DNA of 12,844 bases from Candidatus Kuenenbacteria bacterium GW2011_GWA2_42_15 (lineage in GTDB: Bacteria; Patescibacteriota; Patescibacteriia; UBA2196; GWA2-42-15), in NCBI GenBank assembly GCA_000998185.1, contig LCCW01000008.1:1-12844 (forward strand). The letters run 5' to 3'. A program made the translations under genes and the position numbers. Shown here in pieces: positions 6,230-12,740 of the stretch. Each line of letters opens with the position of its first letter. The stretch's first letter is position 1. Under the pieces are notes generated by a model. The model worked only from the letters and a program-made list of their open reading frames with translations, was not told the DNA's origin and searched no databases.

Positions 6230-7399
6230 CTAAATTATGTCGGTTAAAGAAAAATACCGTAAAAGCTGCTCCGCTACGCTTCTCCACGAATAATCACTCA
6301 GGTCAATAGGTAACTGATTAGTCGGTGACTTCAGAAGTAACACTTCCCGCATGGCTAACTCAATAGCCGTCGAAGAGCCGGCACGAACAATTTTTATTTT
6401 TTCATAGTTAGCCAACAAATCGACCGAGCCCGTCACTTCGGTTGTTATAATCTTTTTATTCAAAAAGGCCGCCTGCAAATTAATCATACCGAATGGCTCA
6501 TAGAACGAAGGCGTTACAAGGCAATCTGCTAAATTGAGAACCAAAGACATATCAAGCTGATTAATGTGTCCAAGAAAATAAAAAGAATTTCGATATATAG
6601 AATTATCTATTAGATGTTTTACTTTTGCATAATATGGTTCGTTCGCATTAGCGCCCGCAATAATAACAACAAAATTCATTTCCTGAAGTAACTTTAACGA
6701 TGCCTCAACTAAGTAAGACAATCCCTTCTGCGGCACGATACGTCCCGCATAAAGCACAATAGGAATATCTGATGGAATCTTTAATTTACGTTTAAATTCT
6801 ATACAAGATAATTCCGATTGTATTTGAAAATCTTTATCATCTATGCCCCCGGTGATAACCACAAGTTTTTTAGGGCCCACGCCATAAAGATCGCAAACTT
6901 CTCTTGCCATCCTGTAAGATTTTACGAAAATCATTTTACTATAACGAATGCACCTGCACTCAAGAGTTATCAAAATCAAATTGGTTATTTTAGAAAGAAA
7001 CGATGTTTTAACCTCTTTCCCCTGAAATGCCAGTCGCATGCCCCGTATTGTACTTCGAGCATAATAGAATATGGGTATTTTTATTCTCGCTAAAGCTAAC
7101 AGGCCAAATTCTAAGGATTGAATATAAACAATGTCAAAATCTTCTATTTCTATTTTCTCATTAATGGCCTTATTAAGTTTAAAAAAATATGTGAAAAAAC
7201 CAACGAGGGGTAATTTGCTCATCGGCAAATAGATTAGTTTAATCCGCGAATCATAAAAATCAGCTATTTCAGGATCGCTATAGCAATGGACCACAGTCAC
7301 TGAATGTCCGAGTAGAGTTAGAGCAATCGCCTCTTTATAAGCCGAATAACCCATACCGTAGCCAAAGCCGAAACGAGATGTCAGTATTAATATTTTCAC
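6230..7399 (-). CDS. GT4-family (GT-B fold) glycosyltransferase
   Basis: A 389-residue retaining glycosyltransferase of the GT4 type, probably cytoplasmic or at the inner membrane face, transferring a sugar from a nucleotide-sugar to a lipid-linked or surface glycan. The N-terminal domain starts MKILILTSRFGFGYGMG, with the glycine loop near residues 11-17. The C-terminal domain has YAGRIVPQKG (Arg220, Lys225), which contacts the donor phosphates, and PSFYEPFGMINLQAAF. In the latter the usual E-x7-E motif reads Glu301 ... Gln309, so the second acidic residue is replaced. The start is GTG at 7397-7399, overlapping the TGA stop of the nucleotidyltransferase gene by four bases, which implies translational coupling. 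It is the last gene of the four-gene operon. Family clear; acceptor and donor unknown. Confidence 0.88.
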   Translation of the reverse strand: MKILILTSRFGFGYGMGYSAYKEAIALTLLGHSVTVVHCYSDPEIADFYDSRIKLIYLPMSKLPLVGFFTYFFKLNKAINEKIEIEDFDIVYIQSLEFGLLALARIKIPIFYYARSTIRGMRLAFQGKEVKTSFLSKITNLILITLECRCIRYSKMIFVKSYRMAREVCDLYGVGPKKLVVITGGIDDKDFQIQSELSCIEFKRKLKIPSDIPIVLYAGRIVPQKGLSYLVEASLKLLQEMNFVVIIAGANANEPYYAKVKHLIDNSIYRNSFYFLGHINQLDMSLVLNLADCLVTPSFYEPFGMINLQAAFLNKKIITTEVTGSVDLLANYEKIKIVRAGSSTAIELAMREVLLLKSPTNQLPIDLSDYSWRSVAEQLLRYFSLTDII

Positions 7400-8076
7400 G
7401 GTTTTTTGACAAAATGCTTATGAATACAAGCAACGAATATCTCGGCTATTTCTGAAAGGACTTTAATAGGCAACCGATCTTCTGCTAAAAGCCGCGCCCG
7501 TTTGACTTCGGGAAATGCCTCACACAGCATTTCGCCACATAGTTTTGAATCTAGTTCAATCTTTTCATGGAGGTACAACATTCCATATTGTAACTCACGT
7601 AGCCATCTACCATATTTGATTTCCCAAAATGCTACATCTTTATTATTCAAATACACAGCTCGGCAACCTTGAGCTAAATCGACGGCGCGTTTATAAATGG
7701 ACATTACAGTAATCTCTTCTTCTTTAATATTGCGCAAAGAGTCTATGCCCCATAATAAAATATTGCGCCGCTTAACCCAAATAAAAAAAGTCGGCGGTCT
7801 AAAAATGTGCCAGAGGTGACGAAACTCACTATAAAATACAACATTTATATCTAATTTTAAGCCCTTTATTCTAGCGCGCACAGCCTTAATTTCCCTCAAA
7901 AACTCGGAGCGGTCTGTAATGTCTTCAACGATAAATAATACATCTATGTCGCTTTTCTTATGAAATTTATTTATTAAAATACTTCCGTAAATATAAGCCG
8001 ACCGGATAGATTTAAATTTTCTAAAGTTATCACCCAGTATTCTTTTGATCTTTTTAATTAACAACTCATTCGGCAT
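7396..8076 (-). CDS. Nucleotidyltransferase-fold (MNT/ANT-like) protein
   Basis: A 226-residue protein with an N-terminal DNA-polymerase-beta-type nucleotidyltransferase domain: YIYGSILINKFHKKSDIDVLF supplies Gly31-Ser32 and the metal-binding Asp43 and Asp45, and LDINVVFY supplies the third acidic residue Asp76. The catalytic set is therefore complete. The rest (about 105-226) is helical (WEIKYGRWLRELQYGMLYLHEK and further helices). It resembles the substrate-binding half of aminoglycoside-type nucleotidyltransferases more than a HEPN toxin, since no R-x4-6-H motif is visible. It should transfer a nucleotide to a small molecule or protein. It starts at ATG 8074-8076, 12 bases after the PHP gene, and its stop overlaps the glycosyltransferase start. 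Substrate unknown; a free-standing regulatory nucleotidyltransferase is the alternative. Confidence 0.82.
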   Translation of the reverse strand: MPNELLIKKIKRILGDNFRKFKSIRSAYIYGSILINKFHKKSDIDVLFIVEDITDRSEFLREIKAVRARIKGLKLDINVVFYSEFRHLWHIFRPPTFFIWVKRRNILLWGIDSLRNIKEEEITVMSIYKRAVDLAQGCRAVYLNNKDVAFWEIKYGRWLRELQYGMLYLHEKIELDSKLCGEMLCEAFPEVKRARLLAEDRLPIKVLSEIAEIFVACIHKHFVKKP

Positions 8077-8088
8077 ATTTTTGCTTAT

Positions 8089-8970
8089 TTAATTTAATTC
8101 GATGTTGCTATTATAGTTCGAAAGATAAAAATCAGGAATAGTTCGATTAGAACCATATTGGCCAATTGGCGTATCTCCTTTTTTCCCGTGAGAATCAGAT
8201 CCGCCAGTATAATGAAGTCCCCTTTCTCTAACTATTCTTTTTACTAAGGAAATTTGTTCATCTGAAGTCTCATTGTGATATACTTCAACCCCCGTTAATC
8301 CGATTCTCACCAGATTACTAATGTCTTTCTCGTTCAATGGCTTTGTGACAACACTTACCGACACAAAGGGATGTGCAATAATTAAATCTCGCGCTACTCT
8401 TTTGAATTTTTTCACCAGCCACTCAGCGGTAATGTCGCTTCTTTCTACTGCGCAAGATTTACCCGGTGCCTGATATTCATAATACACCTCTTCGGGGATA
8501 ATCAATTTTGCATGTCTTTTAGTAAATAGATCTTGATTAAAACGACTTGCGCAAACATCAAGGGCAACTGTAAGGCCAACAGGTTGTTTTTCAGACGGAA
8601 CCAAGCCGTCAGTAATCTCAAATCCCTCTCCACGGAAAAGCTGGATTGCCTTTTTCATTTCTTCAATCTTTTGAAGCCCAACAAGCTCTTTGCGCTCTTT
8701 CAGTATCTCAGCCGCTACATCGATGTTAAAATCATACGCCAAAATATGAATCTCATTTTCGTTGTATCTCGCAGTAAGTTCAACGCCGGTAATTACTTTA
8801 GTGCCAGAACCATTGAGACATGTTTCCAACTCTCGGACGCCGGCAACGCTGTCATGATCGACAAGAGCGCAAAATTTTAATTTTTCAGATTTGATAATTG
8901 CAGCAATCTCCGAAACGGGCAATTTTCCATCAGAATAATTTGAATGAAAATGTAAATCGAGTTTATCCAT
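8089..8970 (-). CDS. PHP-domain metal-dependent phosphoesterase
   Basis: A 293-residue protein of the PHP (polymerase and histidinol phosphatase) superfamily, closest in style to the TrpH/RNase AM group that removes phosphates from nucleotides or RNA ends. The metal ligands are all present: DLHFHSNYSDG (His7, His9, Asp14), VDHD (His39), GVELTA (Glu64), EIHILAY (His75), IIAHPF (His200) and GGSDSHG (Asp259, His261). An active hydrolase is therefore expected. About 130 residues between the two halves hold the family's helical insert (roughly 85-180). It starts 10 bases after the kinase gene stop and is followed 12 bases later by the nucleotidyltransferase, so it is in the middle of an operon. 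The exact phosphoester substrate is not identifiable, and a kinase directly upstream raises the possibility of opposing reactions. Confidence 0.88.
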   Translation of the reverse strand: MDKLDLHFHSNYSDGKLPVSEIAAIIKSEKLKFCALVDHDSVAGVRELETCLNGSGTKVITGVELTARYNENEIHILAYDFNIDVAAEILKERKELVGLQKIEEMKKAIQLFRGEGFEITDGLVPSEKQPVGLTVALDVCASRFNQDLFTKRHAKLIIPEEVYYEYQAPGKSCAVERSDITAEWLVKKFKRVARDLIIAHPFVSVSVVTKPLNEKDISNLVRIGLTGVEVYHNETSDEQISLVKRIVRERGLHYTGGSDSHGKKGDTPIGQYGSNRTIPDFYLSNYNSNIELN

Positions 8971-8980
8971 AAGTAGATAC

Positions 8981-10000
8981 TTATTCTAACACAAAATCTT
9001 TGAGCGTTTTTATCTCTTTATCAAAATTAGTCTTAACGCGATTATAGAATTGACTTTCATTATCCGATGTCATTTGTTGCGGCATATCGCGTAGAACACC
9101 CAACCTCCAAATTATTGAGTTAATAAGAACAAATGGTTCGTATGCCTTAAGTCTTTCTTGAAAATGTGATTGATCATCCACCTGGTGGCTTTCATATGTT
9201 TTTAAAAAATCAGATTTTTGATCTGCATCAAAGCCCGATTTCAAGAATAACTTAGCTATATCCATTGCGCCATCACCAGCAGAGGCCTGTTCCCAATCAA
9301 TAATAATGGGAGCGCCATCTTTTTTAGAATATAAAATATTATTCTTATTTAAATCAAAATGCACGAGAGTGAAATTCGTCGATGAAAAAGCAACACTAGA
9401 TTTTTCTGCCTTATTTTTTATTTTATATAGTGCCTTATTAACGAGTTCCATCACCTCGGCCTGGCTCGCAAAAGGCTCTGCCACCTTATGAAGGGTTTCG
9501 ATGCCATCAAGTAAACAATCCATTTGAGTGCCTTCCTTCCTTTTTGTAAGAGGTTTGCCATAGGCATTAAGTTTTATAGAATGAAGATCGGCCAATGCCA
9601 ACGCCAAGCGCTCTATGCAATCTTTAGTAAGCTGCTCTACGGGCTCGCCTTCTACTTTTTCCTCGAAAAGAATAGACGACGGACGCAAATAACCGCTTAC
9701 CCTTTGCGCATTTTTGAAATTACGAATTCTTAATAAGCGCAGAGCTACATTTTCAACCGCCCCCCTTTCAGAATCACGCTTACGATTCTTCCACGCCTTT
9801 GCGACGAGATTTGAATCACCATTGTTAGGCAATTCGAAAAGTAAAGCATAACTGCCTTCTGCGAAGGGATGTGTAGCAAGAAGCTTGTGTAAATCCTCTG
9901 GTGCAAGACCGAGCCCTTTAAGGATGGCCTCCTCTTCTTTAGTTAATTCTAATTTCTCAAATGATTCAGCCTCACCTGAGAACATATAACGCTCATTCAT
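8981..10000 (-). CDS. Aminoglycoside-phosphotransferase (APH/choline kinase-like) family kinase
   Basis: A 339-residue small-molecule kinase. The N-terminal lobe has a probable ATP-binding lysine (NLVAKAW, Lys68). The catalytic loop is TLVHFDLNKNNILY with Asp216 as the base and Asn221 as a metal ligand, and IIIDWEQASAGDGAMDIAKL carries the DFG-equivalent Asp235. These are the Brenner and DxD-like motifs of APH and choline kinases. Family members phosphorylate hydroxyl groups of sugars, amino alcohols or antibiotics, so antibiotic resistance cannot be claimed from this. The first gene of the four-gene operon: the ATG at 9998-10000 is preceded by AGGTAAG at a suitable distance and by a plausible promoter; an in-frame ATG at residue 6 is the alternative start. 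Substrate unknown. Confidence 0.85.
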   Translation of the reverse strand: MNERYMFSGEAESFEKLELTKEEEAILKGLGLAPEDLHKLLATHPFAEGSYALLFELPNNGDSNLVAKAWKNRKRDSERGAVENVALRLLRIRNFKNAQRVSGYLRPSSILFEEKVEGEPVEQLTKDCIERLALALADLHSIKLNAYGKPLTKRKEGTQMDCLLDGIETLHKVAEPFASQAEVMELVNKALYKIKNKAEKSSVAFSSTNFTLVHFDLNKNNILYSKKDGAPIIIDWEQASAGDGAMDIAKLFLKSGFDADQKSDFLKTYESHQVDDQSHFQERLKAYEPFVLINSIIWRLGVLRDMPQQMTSDNESQFYNRVKTNFDKEIKTLKDFVLE

Positions 10001-10037
10001 ATTACTTACCTATACACGCATAATTATATTCCATATA

Positions 10038-10065
10038 ATTATACATTTACACATTAAATCATCAA
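10038..10065 (-). promoter_or_regulatory. Candidate sigma-70-type promoter for the kinase operon
   Basis: Reading the - strand: TTGATG (10060-10065) as -35, 16 bases, then TATAAT (10038-10043) as a perfect -10. A second TATAAT lies at 10023-10028. The predicted start would give a leader of about 30 bases before the ATG at 10000. The region is a small AT-rich palindrome (AATTATA...TATAATT), so chance matches are possible. Confidence 0.45.
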
Positions 10066-10074
10066 GCGAAACGC

Positions 10075-10917
10075 CTAAAATATCCGACCCTTCTTTGATG
10101 CCGTCGATTGAATTCTATACTGCTTAATTTTAACTCCTTTAGATTTAAGATATTTTATACCCATCCCATCTCCGTATTTGAAAAGATAATAAACCCCCCT
10201 TAAATTTCGCCCGACAATAGCTTTGGCACATACTAAACATGGGGGGATAAGGGTAAAAAGAGTGCAATCAGATAAGTTCTTTTTCGGTTTGAACTTTTTG
10301 AGAAGAATAATTTCTGCGTGCTCTTCTTTGTCAGAATTAGCAACTCCAGTTAAAATCTTATTTTCTTTCGTCAGCACTGCCGATATTTTCCCAAACGAGG
10401 CATTACTTTTTTTAGCCAAAAGTATTAGGTATAAGATTATTTTATTTTTTGTTCCTAAATGAAACGGCCTAATGTTAGAAATTTCTTGATGAAAATTGCG
10501 CCCAAACGGCGCTATTTTAGCTTGAACATCGGGATGGTTTCTTTTTAAATCTTCAAGGGTTGCTCTTTGATAAATCTTATTGTTTCTTTGGAAAATAATA
10601 AATTTCGGTTTAAGAAGTTTGATACAGAACGGATTATGGGCCACCCGCGAGGAAATAATAATATAATCTACAAATGATAACGAGGCTATGCGTTTTGCGC
10701 GTTGATTTTGGTTCTCTGATGGCACAACTAATCCTCTTCGCAAGGAAACAACTTTATCAGTTTGAACAATTACGATTAGGGGTTTAGATTTTTTAGCAGC
10801 CCATTTAAGAAGGTGGAGATAATAAGAATTAAAAGGATAAAAAGAACTTCCTATAACAGTTGCTTGATGTGACTTTATTAATTTAGCAATCTCCTTAAAT
10901 GACTTTATTTTACTCAT
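10075..10917 (-). CDS. Degenerate cytidylyltransferase domain fused to a zinc deaminase domain
   Basis: A 280-residue two-domain protein. Residues about 18-118 follow the HldE/RfaE-type cytidylyltransferase fold: VIGSSFYPFN at the first strand, LIVIVQTDKVVSLRRG, then QRAKRIASLSFVDYIIISS and LLKPKFIIF. The catalytic HxGH, however, is replaced by Asn30-Ser-Tyr-Tyr33, so this half is probably inactive as a transferase. Residues about 160-270 form a CMP/dCMP-deaminase-like domain with HAE (His200, catalytic Glu202) and IPPCLVC (Cys227, Cys230) binding zinc; the YGDGMGIKYLKSKGVKI tail also resembles dCMP deaminases. An active hydrolytic deaminase of a nucleotide or related base is therefore likely. 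It starts at ATG 10915-10917 and lies 74 bases upstream of the kinase operon. The fusion and its substrate are not recognised from any named enzyme. Confidence 0.75.
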   Translation of the reverse strand: MSKIKSFKEIAKLIKSHQATVIGSSFYPFNSYYLHLLKWAAKKSKPLIVIVQTDKVVSLRRGLVVPSENQNQRAKRIASLSFVDYIIISSRVAHNPFCIKLLKPKFIIFQRNNKIYQRATLEDLKRNHPDVQAKIAPFGRNFHQEISNIRPFHLGTKNKIILYLILLAKKSNASFGKISAVLTKENKILTGVANSDKEEHAEIILLKKFKPKKNLSDCTLFTLIPPCLVCAKAIVGRNLRGVYYLFKYGDGMGIKYLKSKGVKIKQYRIQSTASKKGRIF

Positions 10918-11032
10918 ATTTGAAGCTCTTTTATAATAAATACTATTTAAATAAATATACTATCTTTTTACTAATTTTGTAATCTTTTTTTACTGTCAGT
11001 AATTAAGAAATGAAATTCAAAAAAATAATATT

Positions 11033-11063
11033 AAAAAAGAATACCCCACTTATGTCACGAGGT
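11033..11063 (-). terminator. Possible intrinsic terminator after the M23-like gene
   Basis: On the - strand, ACCTC (11059-11063) pairs with GGGGT (11043-11047), including one G-T pair, across an 11-base loop, followed by ATTCTTTTTT. The stem is short but the T-tract is good. The rest of the 10918-11068 gap is AT-rich, with no clear promoter or gene found. Confidence 0.35.
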
Positions 11064-11068
11064 GTTTG

Positions 11069-11437
11069 CTACTCCCTCAACGAATCCAAGAATCTTTCTG
11101 GATCGATGAGAGCTCCGTAAATCTTGATGGTCAAGTGGAGGTGAATACCACTAATCCCCAAGCCCGAATTACCAGACTTAGCAATGGGCTTATTCTTTCG
11201 TATCTTATCACCTTTTTTACAAAAGAACTGTGACAAGTGAAGATAATACGATTGAACTCCATTGCCGTGGTCAACGATGACCGTTTTTCCTGCTCGATTC
11301 GAGGTGGGGTTTGGTCCGGCTAAGACAACAGTTCCATTATTGATTGGGAAAACCAACTCTGGATGCTGATGTCCCCTGTCAAAGGCCGAAGCGCGCACTT
11401 TTTTGATGTTCTCGCTGATTGTTTTCCCACCTGTCAT
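11069..11437 (-). CDS. Short M23/LytM-like peptidase domain protein, possibly inactive
   Basis: A 122-residue protein consisting of little more than a LytM-type beta-sheet domain. Recognisable are GHQHPELVF, NNGTVVLAG, VIVDHGNGVQSYYLHLS (His67), KNKPIAKSGNSGLG and GIHLHLTI (His99, His101), ending IDPERFLDSL. M23 enzymes cleave peptidoglycan cross-links outside the cell. Two things are odd. There is no signal peptide or membrane helix before the domain. The first zinc motif, normally H-x3-D six residues before the GT turn, appears here as His25 ... Val29, so one metal ligand is apparently missing. It may be a degenerate activator-type LytM protein or a truncated gene. The ATG at 11435-11437 has no Shine-Dalgarno sequence, and the frame is open for only about 12 codons upstream. 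Confidence 0.72.
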   Translation of the reverse strand: MTGGKTISENIKKVRASAFDRGHQHPELVFPINNGTVVLAGPNPTSNRAGKTVIVDHGNGVQSYYLHLSQFFCKKGDKIRKNKPIAKSGNSGLGISGIHLHLTIKIYGALIDPERFLDSLRE

Positions 11438-11448
11438 ATAAATAAAGT

Positions 11449-11501
11449 TTTGGTAGTATTGTAGTATACAAGGTTATTACTTTCATTGTTATACTACCAA
11501 A
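11449..11501. promoter_or_regulatory. Inverted repeat upstream of the M23-like gene
   Basis: TTTGGTAGTAT (11449-11459) and ATACTACCAAA (11491-11501) are exact 11-base reverse complements, with a further GTAGTATAC at 11461-11469 between them. It sits directly before the - strand M23-like start. On that strand TTGTCT, 17 bases, TAGTAT could be a weak promoter within it. It could be an operator or an mRNA leader hairpin. Confidence 0.4.
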
Positions 11502-11558
11502 TAAAATGATTTTAGACAAGCAAAATTTATGGCGGCGCATTTCGAAAAGCGAAATACG

Positions 11559-11609
11559 AAATTCGGCGGCGGAAAAATCGGAATCGGAAAGCGAGGGCGG
11601 GCAAAAATT
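11559..11609 (+). repeat. Dispersed GC-rich repeat core, copy 2
   Basis: Inverted relative to 6150-6201, with 46 identical bases (11564-11609). A small hairpin ATTTCG/CGAAAT (11539-11555) precedes it. It is part of the composite repeat that follows the aminotransferase gene and precedes the M23-like gene on the - strand. Confidence 0.8.
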
Positions 11610-11610
11610 C

Positions 11611-11661
11611 CCTGCCTGCCGCCTGCCTGCCCTGCCTACCGGCAGGCAGGCGGCAGGCAGG
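11611..11661. repeat. Perfect 21-bp palindrome built from CCTG/CAGG units
   Basis: The arms 11611-11631 and 11641-11661 are exact reverse complements around the 9-base loop CTGCCTACC. Each arm is itself made of CCTGCCTGCC units. It would form a very stable hairpin in RNA or single-stranded DNA. In other frames it yields low-complexity peptides (PVGRAGRRQAG-like) often mistaken for protein in Parcubacteria-type genomes. It is absent from the 6030-6229 cluster. Confidence 0.85.
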
Positions 11662-11687
11662 TCGTGCCAACGAAGTTGGCGCACCGC
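11662..11687 (-). repeat. Conserved 26-base hairpin element, copy 2, after the aminotransferase stop
   Basis: Stem GCCAAC, loop GAA, GTTGGC (11666-11680) between TCGT and GCACCGC. It has the same orientation and same position relative to a - strand stop codon (TAG 11691-11693) as the copy at 6203-6228. Confidence 0.7.
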
Positions 11688-11690
11688 CAA

Positions 11691-12725
11691 CTAATTCAGG
11701 TTATCAATTCTTTCAAGTAATTTCAAAAATTTTCTGGTGTATTCATTGTATCCAATAGTAACGCGCAAAAGATTGTCATCCATAAACTTACCAATAATAA
11801 CTTCTTCCTTCGTAAACGCATCCTGCATTTGTTTAATAATATCGCCACTTGCCACTCGCATAAAAACAAAATTTGCTTTTGAGTTAAATGGCTTAAAATT
11901 ATTGAAATTGCGGACTGATTTTATGAAATATTCGCGGTCTCCGATTATTTCAGACGATATTTTTTTGTAATAGTCCTCTGACTCTAAAGCGGCAATCGCT
12001 ACTTCTTCCAAAATTCTACTTAACCCTAAATAGCGGTTTTGATAATTGAGAAGGTTCTTAATATTAACACCGCAGAGAGCAAAACCGATTCGGAAACCGG
12101 CAAGCGCGTAGCGTTTTGAAAAACTTCTCAACAAGACCAAATTCGCGTATTTATTGAGCAAAGAAAGAAACGCTTGTTGGTTATATCCTTCATCAAATCC
12201 ATAATACGCCTCGTCAAAGATAACAAGCGTTTCTACCCTAGTATTTTTTAGAATTTTTTCTAATTCAGTTACAGATAAAGAATTGCCTGTTGGATTATTT
12301 GGAGAAGCAATTAATATAACTTTCGGATTGAATTTTTGGTATTGTTTAATGCAATCCTCGACATCAAAAACAAAATTTTTATCCTTCTCATACATCCTAA
12401 ATGTCAACAAATTAATTCCTTTAAAATAGAGATATTTATCAAGGTAGCTGTAATGAAGTTGGGATGTTAAAATAAAATCCTTTTGGAGACTAAGTCGTTC
12501 AAAAACCGTCCTGAAAAAATCTTCCTCGCCATAACTGATTATCACTTGTTTGTCAGAAATACCAAAAATTTTAGAAATTTTTGGTATTAAAATGGAATTA
12601 TAATAACCATCAATTTCATCAAAATACCGATTTACATGCTCCGCTTTAAAATTTTTCAAAGTATTCAAAACCTTTGGAGAAGGTCTTTGAAAAACTTCGT
12701 TTCTGTTCATTAGTAATTGTTTCAT
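11691..12725 (-). CDS. Class I/II PLP aminotransferase, histidinol-phosphate aminotransferase-like
   Basis: A 344-residue fold-type I aminotransferase similar to HisC. The PLP-binding features are in order: Tyr93 region (HYSYLD), SPNNPTGNSL (Asn144), VIFDEAYYGF (Asp171, Tyr174), SFSKRYALAGFRIG with Schiff-base Lys204 and phosphate-binding Arg212, and LLRVTIG with the substrate-carboxylate Arg321. All expected catalytic residues are present and the length is normal, so the enzyme should be active. It starts at ATG 12723-12725. No other histidine-biosynthesis gene is seen nearby, so the substrate may be an aromatic or other amino acid rather than histidinol phosphate. Members of this subfamily also include threonine-phosphate decarboxylases; the symbol is therefore left blank. 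It ends in the repeat cluster at 11530-11690. Confidence 0.85.
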   Translation of the reverse strand: MKQLLMNRNEVFQRPSPKVLNTLKNFKAEHVNRYFDEIDGYYNSILIPKISKIFGISDKQVIISYGEEDFFRTVFERLSLQKDFILTSQLHYSYLDKYLYFKGINLLTFRMYEKDKNFVFDVEDCIKQYQKFNPKVILIASPNNPTGNSLSVTELEKILKNTRVETLVIFDEAYYGFDEGYNQQAFLSLLNKYANLVLLRSFSKRYALAGFRIGFALCGVNIKNLLNYQNRYLGLSRILEEVAIAALESEDYYKKISSEIIGDREYFIKSVRNFNNFKPFNSKANFVFMRVASGDIIKQMQDAFTKEEVIIGKFMDDNLLRVTIGYNEYTRKFLKLLERIDNLN

Positions 12726-12740
12726 AAATTTTTAATTATA

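Noticed and set aside
6030..6230. CRISPR-like or tandem repeat array
   Set aside because: No regularly spaced direct repeats; the elements are inverted repeats and hairpins of different sequence.
5991..6309. Overlapping open frames on both strands through the repeat cluster after the copper ATPase
   Set aside because: They consist of the repeats themselves, give low-complexity Gly/Lys/Arg/Pro peptides, overlap the glycosyltransferase end and have no domain or ribosome-binding support.
7396..8076. MNT/HEPN toxin-antitoxin system
   Set aside because: No HEPN R-x4-6-H motif and no separate small partner gene; the protein is part of an operon with a kinase, PHP enzyme and glycosyltransferase.
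8981..10000. Aminoglycoside resistance gene
   Set aside because: The APH fold is shared by many small-molecule kinases; nothing in the sequence points to antibiotic substrates, and the operon suggests a metabolic or glycan role.
11379..11720. Open frames on both strands with PVGRAGRRQAG- or PTGRQAAGR-like peptides
   Set aside because: They are translations of the 21-bp palindrome and repeat core; the same core in the opposite orientation at 6150 yields similar peptides, which shows DNA-level origin.
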